Shown: positions 27,350 through 34,852 of the stretch, piece after piece
How positions within the stretch are numbered: position 1 is the first letter of the stretch
How the letters are laid out: each line of letters opens with the position of its first letter
Source of the DNA: Thermoguttaceae bacterium
Lineage (GTDB): Bacteria; Planctomycetota; Planctomycetia; Pirellulales; Thermoguttaceae
Direction: 5' to 3'
Assembly (NCBI GenBank): GCA_029975295.1
Contig: JARKPK010000035.1
Coordinates: forward strand, 1-57,096
DNA length: 57,096 bases
Notes under the pieces: generated by a model
What the model saw: only the letters and a program-made list of their open reading frames with translations
Told to the model about the DNA's origin: nothing
Database searches by the model: none
Made by a program: the position numbers and the translations under genes

Positions 27350-29127
27350 CCTCCCGCTTCCGTCGCGACCGACGGGGCGGCGTTCGTGCCGCTTGCGGCG
27401 GATCGCTTACTGGGAAAGTACTTCTGGTTGAATGCTTCGGGATCAAAGGGATCGTTCGACTGGGCTTTGCCGGCCTCGGGACCAAGATTCGGACCGCGAG
27501 CGACCGGCGCGGCCGATCGACCAAGCGGCTGGCCCGGTCGGGCCGAGGCGTTCGCCGGGCCCTCGTAGGCAACCGGACGCACGTTGGAATCGAAGATCGG
27601 GAGACGCCGCGGTTCGTCGGCCGATGGCGCGCCTGCTGCGGTCCCGATGCCCGCGGGTGCGGACGAAGCACGTCGCGCATCACTGAACGCCGTCGCCGGT
27701 TCAATGCGATCTTGGCTTTCGGCCCATCGCGACACGGTTGCCCCGCCCGGCGCGAGGCTTGCGGACGAATCCGTGCCGCCGAGAGCATTCGCGGGCGGTG
27801 CTGCACCGAGCATCGGTGAGATCGGAAACCCCGGTTGTTGCCGCTCGTTCAGCGGCAGCGGTTCTCGTTCTGGAAGCTGCGACGGCGGCTGCATGGGCGG
27901 GTTTTGGGCCAAGCTGGAACGAGCCGGCCTGTCACCGGCCTGCGGCGCGGCGGCCGCAACCTGCAAACCCGACTCCGTGGGCGACGACTGATTGCCCCGG
28001 GCAGCGGCCTCAACGAAGAATTGGAGCAACTGCCACTGTTGCGTGCGCCCGGGCCCCAGGGGAGCTACCTTCTGCCCTCCATGCGGATTTGAGGCCGCCT
28101 GCATCAACGGGCTTTGCTCGGGCTGCTTCGCATCGATCCACTTGAGCGTTTCGTACAGGTTTCTTTGGGTCAGTCGGCGGCCGGGCCGCTGATCGTGCGG
28201 GGGCCGAAGCAGATAGTATTCCGACCGCTCCGGCCGCGCGTGGCAGCCCGAGGTCATGCAGTTGTTCACCAAAATCGGCTGAATCGTCTGTGTGAAGAGC
28301 TCGGCCACCCCCGGTGCAAGCTGTTGCGTCATGCGGTCGAGCGTTTCCGGACCGACTTCGTAGTCGCCGGCGCCTGCCTGCTTTAGCGGAGCAGGCGGCG
28401 GCTCTCGCAATAAACGCTGACGCTGTTCGAGCAGTTCCAACATCGGGTGCCGCGCGTCGATTCTGCGGGCGGTGGCCAATTCCGTTTCGGCCTGATCGAG
28501 CAAGCCGACCTTTTGGCACCATTGAGCAAGCCGCAAATGCTCCGCGGCGTTGTCGGGCGGAAGCTGGGCGCGTTTGCGCTGGTAACCATCGACCAAGTCG
28601 TGGCAAATCACCTCGACCTCGGCAACCCGAAGTCGGACCTCGCCGTCGTTCATCCCAACATAATAGTAGTCGCCAACGCGGCAGACTCGGCCTTCAATCG
28701 TCTGACCATTGCGGAGGATCAACACCCCCGACTGCGCCGCCATGGCCGCCCCGCCTGCGGGCGCAACCGCCGGGCTGCTCATCGGCCTCGACGAGTTAGC
28801 CGATGAACTCGCGGCATCCTCTGTCGGATGTGCTGGCGTGATCGACGATCCCTGCTGAAGAGAGCGAAGTCGGGCCGCCAACGGTGTCATCGAGTCGGCT
28901 GCCGACTCGCCACCCGAAGAATCGACGCCGGAGGCGCCCATTGTTCCTGATGATGGAGCTGCTTGCTCGGCCGCGGCGGCAGTCCCGCCGGCAGGATCGA
29001 GCGGCCTCGCCGTCGCCACAGGCCTTGGCTCGCCCAAGGAAGGCGGAACCGTGCTTGCCGACGGCTGCGCAATCGCGCCGATGGGCCAGCAGGTTACGAT
29101 CAACAACATCCAGGTGGTTCGGATCAT
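27346..29127 (-). CDS. Secreted protein with CX4CH haem-like motif, unknown function
   Basis: 593 residues from the ATG at 29127, giving a signal peptide (MLLIVTCWPIGAIAQ). Residues 20-135 are disordered (Ala/Ser/Pro). A small beta domain follows (VLILRNGQTIEGRVCRVGDYYYVGMNDGEVRLRVAEVEVI), then TPR-like helices (about 195-260). Residues about 275-375 are the core of interest: ELFTQTIQPILVNNC then MTSGCHARPERSEYYLLR. Cys290, Cys295 and His296 form CX4CH rather than the classical CXXCH, and ETLKWIDAKQPEQSPLMQAA and FFVEAAARG follow. The PIL-NNC-x4-CH context resembles domains that precede or replace cytochrome c modules in planctomycete exported proteins. The last 200 residues are Pro/Ala/Ser-rich. 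Haem attachment is a hypothesis; a structural Cys pair is the alternative. Confidence 0.8.
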   Translation of the reverse strand: MIRTTWMLLIVTCWPIGAIAQPSASTVPPSLGEPRPVATARPLDPAGGTAAAAEQAAPSSGTMGASGVDSSGGESAADSMTPLAARLRSLQQGSSITPAHPTEDAASSSANSSRPMSSPAVAPAGGAAMAAQSGVLILRNGQTIEGRVCRVGDYYYVGMNDGEVRLRVAEVEVICHDLVDGYQRKRAQLPPDNAAEHLRLAQWCQKVGLLDQAETELATARRIDARHPMLELLEQRQRLLREPPPAPLKQAGAGDYEVGPETLDRMTQQLAPGVAELFTQTIQPILVNNCMTSGCHARPERSEYYLLRPPHDQRPGRRLTQRNLYETLKWIDAKQPEQSPLMQAASNPHGGQKVAPLGPGRTQQWQLLQFFVEAAARGNQSSPTESGLQVAAAAPQAGDRPARSSLAQNPPMQPPSQLPEREPLPLNERQQPGFPISPMLGAAPPANALGGTDSSASLAPGGATVSRWAESQDRIEPATAFSDARRASSAPAGIGTAAGAPSADEPRRLPIFDSNVRPVAYEGPANASARPGQPLGRSAAPVARGPNLGPEAGKAQSNDPFDPEAFNQKYFPSKRSAASGTNAAPSVATEAGG

Positions 29128-29292
29128 CGAGGGCGGAGGATAAGTTCCTCGGCCCGGGGGGTCAATACCGAATCCATGGCGCCCTGGCACGCGGGTTCTG
29201 ACGGGGCAAATCTGCGGCCGATCGCCGGCAAAGCGACTGCCGCGCCCACGATAATTTCCGCCGGACCCCCCTCTGCCGTTCCAAGATATCGA

Positions 29293-30081
29293 CTATGCGA
29301 CCACCAACCGTAGGGGATCCTTCTCGGCAACGCTCGGCCAAACGTTCAGCGCGGGAAATTGCTCGCTCAAAACCGTTGCCAGCCGTTCCACGGCAAACCG
29401 CTCCGTCGCAAAATGCCCGGCCAACACCAACCCCACACCTTGCGACTCGGCTTCGAGACAGGTGTGAAACCTGGCTTCGCCCAAAACCATCGCTTCGCAT
29501 TGGTGTTGCACTGCTGAAGCGAGCAATTCGCCTGCCGCGCCACAGCCAATGGCCACGCGGCAAATCGGCTGATCGGGCGGTCCAACCACCTGAACGGCCG
29601 ACGTCTTCAGAAAACGCATGGCCGCTCGGGCCACGGCGTCAAGTGCGATCGCGCGCGGAAAGCGGCCGAACCGGCCGGTTCCCTCGCCTTCCGGATGCGG
29701 AACCAACGGCGCAATCTCCACCAACCCCAAGCCCTCGGCCAAGGTTTGGTTGATCCCGCGCGAGGCCGAATCGAACGCCGTGTGCGGGCTGACGATCGCC
29801 ACGCCGGCGCGAACGAGTTGAAGCAGCAAACGGCCTGCCGTCGTCTCGCTGGTTATCCGTTTCACCGGATGGAACGGCAACGGGTGATGGCTGACGATCA
29901 ACCGAGCGCCCTGCTCGACGGCCTCGGCCGCTGAACTTGGCGTAATCGTCAGACAGGTCATCACGCGATCAATCGCCGCGCCCGAATCACCGACCAGCAG
30001 CCCGACGTTGTCCCAATCCTCGGCCAAACGCGAAGGCGCAAACTGATCGAGGAACGCAACGATTTCGCCCAAGAGAACCAT
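29293..30081 (-). CDS. NIF3-family dinuclear-metal protein
   Basis: 262 residues from the ATG at 30081. Family hallmarks are clear: AEDWDNVGLLVGD near the N-terminus, LIVSHHPLPFHPVKRI with the paired metal-binding His, VSPHTAFDSASRGINQTLAEGLGL, and the C-terminal GHFATERFAVERLATVLSEQF with metal-ligand His and Glu. NIF3 proteins form hexameric toroids with two metals per subunit. They have been linked to GTP cyclohydrolase-type or nucleotide chemistry, but the true role is unsettled. The length is that of the short form without the inserted PII-like domain. The gene stands alone: 165 bases separate it from the start of the haem-motif gene at 29127, and a long non-coding stretch lies upstream. 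Confidence 0.9.
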   Translation of the reverse strand: MVLLGEIVAFLDQFAPSRLAEDWDNVGLLVGDSGAAIDRVMTCLTITPSSAAEAVEQGARLIVSHHPLPFHPVKRITSETTAGRLLLQLVRAGVAIVSPHTAFDSASRGINQTLAEGLGLVEIAPLVPHPEGEGTGRFGRFPRAIALDAVARAAMRFLKTSAVQVVGPPDQPICRVAIGCGAAGELLASAVQHQCEAMVLGEARFHTCLEAESQGVGLVLAGHFATERFAVERLATVLSEQFPALNVWPSVAEKDPLRLVVA

Positions 30082-30954
30082 CCAACCGACCTCCGCCCCG
30101 AGGAACACGCTCGCTCAGACTTTGGGCCAAAAGGCGAAGCCAAGAAACGGACAACGGGCGGCAGCGTGATTCTGTCGCCCGCGTCCTTCTCGTCGTCTCG
30201 GGCGGACATCCCTTGGGGGGAGTGGATGAATCCGCGAGAGATTGGCTTGTTGTCTGCACTCCGCGCCGCGGCGCAAGGGCGAACCTTCCGAAGCAACGCC
30301 CTGCTTTTCCGCGAAGAGCCGTTTGCGTTGTAGCCCTTGAACCCCAGCGACCGAAGCTTAGTCTGTGACAAGGCAACCAACCCGAAAGGCAACGAACCGG
30401 CCTTTCCCGAGAAACGCCGTGGCCCGATTGGAATTGCCTCTCCGAGAATCACCACCCTTGTCGGCAACTGAGCACGGGGGTTGTTGGGGTCGCCGTCGAT
30501 GGCTGACAACGCAAGCGGCCCGCGCGAAACCCGCAACGTTCTTTCCGGTCGGTGCAGCGCCCGCCGTGTTGGCGAGGGGAAAGGCTGGGAACCGGCGCTG
30601 CGTGCCGACCGCCACACTCTTCGAATCGGCACGGCGACGGCCGAGAATCATCATTCCGCGCAGCGGCCGCAGATCACGAGTTTCGCTCAGATCATGCACA
30701 TCGGGCATAGTGGAAAAAACCGTAAGAATCGGACCATCCCGAGAAGCTGCGCCGCCGTCCTCCGGGTCGTGCTCGGCGCACGCGACGCGTGAAGGGAACT
30801 GCCACATCCTCAACGGCAAGGGAGCTTTCTCGGCAAGGTGTGCCGATCGCAACGAGCGCAACGCCGGAGCCAAGAGAATGTACTCGGCGCGCGACGCAAT
30901 TTCACACATCAACCACGTGGTGACCGCCGGACGAGCCGGCCGGCACGCCGCCGC
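30082..30954. other. Long stretch (873 bp) between znuB and nif3
   Basis: Mostly unexplained. The only frame with nearly gene-like codon use is the minus-strand one listed at 30358-30912. No RNase P, tmRNA or tRNA signature was found by eye. Confidence 0.4.
30358..30912 (-). CDS. Doubtful hypothetical ORF downstream of znuB
   Basis: A 184-codon frame begins 42 bases after the znuB stop, on the same strand. The first about 120 residues have moderately gene-like third-position G+C and a reasonable mix of amino acids (for example GPILTVFSTMPDVHDLSETR). The end becomes Arg/Pro-rich and noise-like. It matches nothing I know, and there is no clear ribosome-binding site. It may be a decayed gene or chance. 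Confidence 0.25.
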   Translation of the reverse strand: MMCEIASRAEYILLAPALRSLRSAHLAEKAPLPLRMWQFPSRVACAEHDPEDGGAASRDGPILTVFSTMPDVHDLSETRDLRPLRGMMILGRRRADSKSVAVGTQRRFPAFPLANTAGAAPTGKNVAGFARAACVVSHRRRPQQPPCSVADKGGDSRRGNSNRATAFLGKGRFVAFRVGCLVTD

Positions 30955-31845
30955 TCAGCGGGCGACCGGTCCGCCGCGACGTAGGCGCAACCGCCGATAG
31001 GCGGCTCCCACCGCGGCTGCCGCGCCGTAGGCGGCCACGGCCAAGAGCACAACAGTCGGACCGGCGCGGGTTTCGAAGTGGTAGCTGGCCAACACGCCGC
31101 CAGTGACCAAAGCGGCGCAGAGCACCGCGGCCAACAACATCATCTGCCAAAGATGCCGGGCGACGCGCCCCGCCAGCGCCGCCGGCAGAGTCGTCAGCGC
31201 TACGACCAGAAGAATGCCCACCACGCGAACCAACAAGACAATCGTCAGGGCGGTCAGGCACAGCAGGAGCAAGAAGTAAACCTTCGACGGAATCCCTCGC
31301 AAGGCCGCGAACTCTTCGTCGAAACAAACGGCAGCCAACTTGTTGTAGAAGACAGCGGCCGCGACCAGCACGACCAAATCGAGAATCGCCACCAGCCGCA
31401 AATCGTCGCGGGTGATCAACAAGATGTCGCCGAACAAGTAGCTCAGCGGTTCGATGGCCGGTTCACCCGGCGGCGGATGGGCACGTTCGAGGAACAACAA
31501 ACCCAGGGCCACTCCACCCACCCAAACCAGGCTGATCACCGTATCTTCCCGCTCTTGTGCGAAAAAACTGATCAACCCGATGCAAAGGGCCGCCGTCAGC
31601 GCGGCAACCCACGCTCCCCACAAGGGATGCAGCCACGAACAACCGTAGTTGTAGCGGAGCAACACGGCCGCCCCGATGCCGCCGAGCACGCAATGCGCCA
31701 TCGCATCGGCCATGTAGGTGATGCGGCGAGCAACGACGAATGTGCCCAACACGCCGAACGCTGCGCTGGCCAGCAACCCGATGAACAGCGCATTGCGCAA
31801 AAAGGGAAACGCCGGATCGGTCAGCGCTTCGATCAATTCACTCAT
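30955..31845 (-). CDS. znuB: Zinc/manganese-type ABC transporter permease (ZnuB family)
   Basis: 296 residues with about eight or nine hydrophobic helices (for example NALFIGLLASAAFGVLGTF and TIVLLVRVVGILLVVALTTL). The ABC-3 family signatures are present: RRITYMADAMAHCVLGGIG near residue 45, and a cytoplasmic loop (FAALRGIPSKVYF) expected to contact the ATPase. The start at 31845 overlaps the end of the ATPase gene by eight bases, so the two are co-translated. It forms the membrane channel for zinc (or Mn/Fe) import, with ZnuC powering it and ZnuA delivering the ion. The metal is inferred from the His-rich ZnuA. It is the last confident gene of the operon. Confidence 0.9.
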   Translation of the reverse strand: MSELIEALTDPAFPFLRNALFIGLLASAAFGVLGTFVVARRITYMADAMAHCVLGGIGAAVLLRYNYGCSWLHPLWGAWVAALTAALCIGLISFFAQEREDTVISLVWVGGVALGLLFLERAHPPPGEPAIEPLSYLFGDILLITRDDLRLVAILDLVVLVAAAVFYNKLAAVCFDEEFAALRGIPSKVYFLLLLCLTALTIVLLVRVVGILLVVALTTLPAALAGRVARHLWQMMLLAAVLCAALVTGGVLASYHFETRAGPTVVLLAVAAYGAAAAVGAAYRRLRLRRGGPVAR

Positions 31846-32671
31846 GCCGGCATCCCTCGTGCGAAACTGCTCGGCAATGATCGACCACGCGCATCGACGA
31901 ACCGTACATCGCCTGAACCGCCTCGTCGTCGAGCGGACCCGAATGATGCTCGACCACGCGGCGATTCACGCAAATGACCCGCTCGGCCAGATTCGACACA
32001 AACCCCAAATCGTGCGAAACCACAACAACGGCCATCCGGTCGTTCAACGCCCGAAGCGTCGCGAACAATTGCGATTCCATCATGGAATCCACGTTGGCCG
32101 TCGGCTCGTCGAGCACGAGCAACTCCGGCTCACAGCAGAGCGCACGGGCAATCAACACCCGCTGCCGCTGCCCGCCCGAAAGCGAAGCAAACGGCTCGTC
32201 GCTTTGGTCGATCATTCCAACGGCCGCCAGCGCGTCGCGGGCCTTCTTGCGATCGTCTCGACTGTACCACCCCAAACGGCTCCGCCAGCCGCGACGCCCC
32301 AAACGGCCCATCAACGCCACCTCCATAGCCGAAATCGGGAACAGAGGATCGAAGCGAACGTGCTGCGGCATGTAGCCAATCGCCCGCGACGCCGCCCGGG
32401 CCGGACCGCCCATGACCCGAACCTGCCCACGTTGCGGTTGCAACAGTCCAAGCAGCAGGCGGATCAGCGTCGTCTTGCCGCCGCCGTTCGGGCCGATCAC
32501 GCAAACCAGTTGCCGCGGCATGATCCGCAAGCAAACGTCTTCGAGCACCGGCCGCTCACCGTAGCCGAACCACACCCGATCAAACTCGACCAACGGCCGC
32601 CCTTCGCTCGCGCCCGAGGCGTTCGGCACGGAAAAAGAATCTGGCGTGTGGGATGGGCTCGACTCGGACAT
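31838..32671 (-). CDS. znuC: Zinc ABC transporter ATP-binding protein (ZnuC family)
   Basis: 277 residues from the ATG at 32671. Walker A GPNGGGKTT, Q-loop YMPQHVRFD, signature LSGGQRQR, Walker B LLVLDEP and switch His in VVVSHDLGF are all present and in order. MPQ(H)-type Q-loops with RFD are typical of the Mn/Zn/Fe importer ATPases. The C-terminal 50 residues hold His and Cys (RRVVEHHSG, VDHCRAVSHEGCRHE), a common feature of metal-importer ATPases that may bind the cargo ion. It starts 16 bases after the ZnuA stop and overlaps the permease gene, so it is the central gene of a tight operon. It acts at the inner face of the membrane. Confidence 0.92.
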   Translation of the reverse strand: MSESSPSHTPDSFSVPNASGASEGRPLVEFDRVWFGYGERPVLEDVCLRIMPRQLVCVIGPNGGGKTTLIRLLLGLLQPQRGQVRVMGGPARAASRAIGYMPQHVRFDPLFPISAMEVALMGRLGRRGWRSRLGWYSRDDRKKARDALAAVGMIDQSDEPFASLSGGQRQRVLIARALCCEPELLVLDEPTANVDSMMESQLFATLRALNDRMAVVVVSHDLGFVSNLAERVICVNRRVVEHHSGPLDDEAVQAMYGSSMRVVDHCRAVSHEGCRHE

Positions 32672-32687
32672 CAACGGCCTCCGGCAG

Positions 32688-33875
32688 CTAACGATCGGTT
32701 TGATGCCGGCAAATCTGCTCGGCAGCCTCGGCCAGGTTTTTCACCACGTCGGGTGCCATGGGATCGAACACAACCAACTTCGCTCCGATAGCCTGGGCCA
32801 CAGCCGCGGCCGCCCTCTGGTCGCCACTGGGCTCGACAAACACCGCCCGAACCCGCTCGGCCTGCGCCTGCTGAATCAGCTTTCGCAAGTGTTTGGCCGA
32901 AGGAGCCTTTCCATCGCTTTCCACGGCGATCTGACGAAGCCCATACGCTTTGCACAAATAGCCCAACGATGGGTGATAAACATAGATGCTTTGCCCGGCC
33001 AATGGGCGAAGCTGCTCGTCAAGCCGTTGGGTCAATTCGGCAATCCGCCCCTGAAGCGCCTGCTGATTGCGGCGGAATTGACTGGCGCCCGCCGGGTCGG
33101 CCGCCGCTAACGCCGCGGCGATGTTTTCCACCAACCGGGGCAACACGGATGGATCGAGCCAAACGTGGGGATCGGCCGCCTGCCCGCCGTGATGATCTTC
33201 GCGGCAGTTCGGATCTCCGCAGGAATGCCCATGCTCGGCGTCTGCCGAACGCCCCGCGGCCGCGTTGTGGCCAGGGTGGTTAGCGGCAGGCAACTTCGAA
33301 GAATCGGAGGACTGGGCATGAGCAGCCGGCTTCGGCTTGCCCGCGTTCGATGACGGATTGCTCGATGCTGCTTCATGATCGTGGGAGCAGCCGTGCGGGC
33401 ACGACTCGCCCGATGCCTGCAACGCGCCAGCGCTGGGCGACCCTCGGTCCCCCGAAGCTGCGGCAGCCTCCTTGTCGGCGGGCGTCGCGACGCCGCTCGC
33501 CACAGATGACACGGATGAAATATCGACACAACGCACCTTCGAGCCGGTTTGGCGCAACCGCTCGGCTAGTTGCTGCTCGAAGGGCATGTTAATCGTCAAC
33601 AGCAAGTCGGCTTTCGCCAACGCCTGTGCCTGCTTGGGTGAAAGCGAAAGCTGATGGGCACACACCCCGGACGCCGCCAGCACCTCAGCCTGCACCCGAT
33701 CGCCCCCCACCTGCTCGACCAAGCCGGCCACGGGAGCAATTCCCACGATTACGCGGAGCGGCCCGCGATCGGCGCGGTCGGCCGCCGACGCTGCCGTCGC
33801 CAACACACCCCACGAGATCGCGAAAATCGATCCCGCCGCGACCAGCGCAAACGCCCGCCGAGTATTTCCGTTCAT
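32688..33875 (-). CDS. znuA: Zinc ABC transporter solute-binding protein (ZnuA family)
   Basis: 395 residues from the ATG at 33875, chosen because it begins a clear signal peptide (RRAFALVAAGSIFAISWGVL...AASA). Cluster A-I metal-binding family features follow: GGDRVQAEVLAASGVCAHQLSLSPKQ, LLLTINMPFEQQLAERL, DPHVWLDPSVLPRLVENIA, YVYHPSLGYLCKAYGL and FVEPSGDQRAAAAVAQAIGAKL. Between about residues 160 and 240 is a long His/Cys-rich insertion (CPHGCSHDHEAA, HPGHN, AEHGHSCGDPNCREDHH), the charged loop typical of zinc-binding ZnuA proteins. Here it also carries several Cys, which is less usual. It captures zinc outside the membrane and hands it to ZnuB. It lies 66 bases after the stop of the ribbon-helix-helix regulator gene on the same strand. 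Confidence 0.92.
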   Translation of the reverse strand: MNGNTRRAFALVAAGSIFAISWGVLATAASAADRADRGPLRVIVGIAPVAGLVEQVGGDRVQAEVLAASGVCAHQLSLSPKQAQALAKADLLLTINMPFEQQLAERLRQTGSKVRCVDISSVSSVASGVATPADKEAAAASGDRGSPSAGALQASGESCPHGCSHDHEAASSNPSSNAGKPKPAAHAQSSDSSKLPAANHPGHNAAAGRSADAEHGHSCGDPNCREDHHGGQAADPHVWLDPSVLPRLVENIAAALAAADPAGASQFRRNQQALQGRIAELTQRLDEQLRPLAGQSIYVYHPSLGYLCKAYGLRQIAVESDGKAPSAKHLRKLIQQAQAERVRAVFVEPSGDQRAAAAVAQAIGAKLVVFDPMAPDVVKNLAEAAEQICRHQTDR

Positions 33876-33941
33876 TACACTGTTCCTGATTGCCAAAGCT
33901 CGATTTCCGATTTCTCCAAACGCCGGCCAACGCATCAGCAA

Positions 33942-34322
33942 TTACCCCTGGTCCCGTGATTCCACCTGCGTCTTGTGTTCGGGTTGTCTGGCAGCGGGTC
34001 GAAGAGTTTCCGACGAATCTGCCCCCGCACCAGCCGAAAGACCGGACTCGCCGCCGGCAGCCCCTCTGCGACGGCAAACAAGGTGAACGGCATGACAATC
34101 GCCGCACTCCTCGATTTGGTGATCTTGGGCAAACCGATCCCAATGCTTTCGCTGATCGGTGGAAAGAATGCCGGAGCCCTTGCAGAGGGGACAAACGTTG
34201 TCCATGGCCGCGAGGATAGCCGAGCGAATGAACTCGGACCGATTCTCCACACCCCGCAACGCTTGGCGCAGGGCCGCATCGGCCTTGAAGGTCATCACGA
34301 TCTGTTTGCGAGGTCGGGCCAT
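33942..34322 (-). CDS. Ribbon-helix-helix protein with two CXXC knuckles, candidate metalloregulator of znu
   Basis: 126 residues from the ATG at 34322. The N-terminus MARPRKQIVMTFKADAALRQ and the following GVENRSEFIRSAILAAMDN form a ribbon-helix-helix (CopG/MetJ/NikR-type) DNA-binding unit: a beta strand, then two helices with the family RSEFIR pattern. Directly after come CPLCKGSG and, about 25 residues later, ECGDCHAVHLVC, a pair of CXXC knuckles with His that should bind one zinc ion. It is the first gene of a unit with znuA, znuC and znuB, so a metal-responsive repressor of that operon is a sound inference. The NikR nickel domain is absent. The last about 40 residues (after HLVC) are Gly/Ala/Ser-rich and look like run-on sequence, possibly from a lost stop or a frameshift. 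Confidence 0.7.
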   Translation of the reverse strand: MARPRKQIVMTFKADAALRQALRGVENRSEFIRSAILAAMDNVCPLCKGSGILSTDQRKHWDRFAQDHQIEECGDCHAVHLVCRRRGAAGGESGLSAGAGADSSETLRPAARQPEHKTQVESRDQG

Positions 34323-34405
34323 TGAGGACAAAAGGCATTGGCGAGCACAAACATCGCCCCGTTCGATACGGACAACCCGAGTTGCCACCGCACGGGCCTT
34401 ATGGG

Positions 34406-34418
34406 AATACATTGTATT
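34406..34418. promoter_or_regulatory. Palindromic operator candidate AATACATTGTATT
   Basis: A perfect 6-1-6 palindrome (AATACA-T-TGTATT), extended by GG/CC at the outer edges with one mismatch per side (34403-34421). It overlaps the likely -10 hexamer of the leftward regulator-znuACB operon, the position expected for a repressor site. It is not a classical Fur or Zur box. The ribbon-helix-helix protein is the obvious candidate ligand (inference). Confidence 0.55.
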
Positions 34419-34438
34419 ACCGACGGCCGAGACGGCAA
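34411..34438 (-). promoter_or_regulatory. Candidate promoter of the regulator-znuACB operon
   Basis: On the minus strand, TTGCCG (34438-34433), a 16-base spacer and TACAAT (34416-34411). The -10 matches the consensus at five of six positions and sits inside the palindrome. It is about 90 bases upstream of the regulator start. Confidence 0.4.
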
Positions 34439-34852
34439 GGGGCGGTGCGACCAATCGCTGCTTATCGCCGAACTTCCGCCCTGGCGTTCCGCTCTTTCCT
34501 GGCCCTTGCCCTTGTTCTCATGCCTTGCGGTGGCCAGCGCCGCAGCAACCGAGGCCAGGGCAACGCAATGGCAAACGTCTGGGGGAGAGGCTTACTCAAC
34601 GTGTAAGAGCATCCGCCGCTAGTCCTTCTGAGCGGAACTCCGCCGGCCGCTGAAAAGGCAACAAAACCGCTACGGACGGTATCTGCGTCACGTCCGGACT
34701 TGGGCGAATGCGTACTTTGGAAGAAATACGTCGAGCAGTAAAGAACGTCGGGCGACCGGGACGATAGCAAACGCTAGATCGTTCGCAAAGTCCCTATGTT
34801 CGCCAGGGTGCGCGAGTCCCGTAAACGCTTTTTTCAAACAGGAGTTCCTCCC

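Larger units (their letters stand above)
34323..34852. other. Divergent control region between the znu operon and the Cys-rich gene (530 bp)
   Basis: Contains the palindrome and candidate promoter at 34406-34438 for the leftward operon and the leader of the rightward Cys-rich gene. No other gene is supported; short frames on both strands lack protein-like composition. Confidence 0.5.

Noticed and set aside
30082-30954. Possible structured RNA (RNase P, tmRNA) in the long gap after znuB
   Set aside because: None of the conserved core sequences of these RNAs could be found on either strand by eye.
34338-34622. 94-codon plus-strand frame in the zinc control region
   Set aside because: It overlaps the palindrome and promoter region, its composition is not gene-like, and it has no ribosome-binding site.
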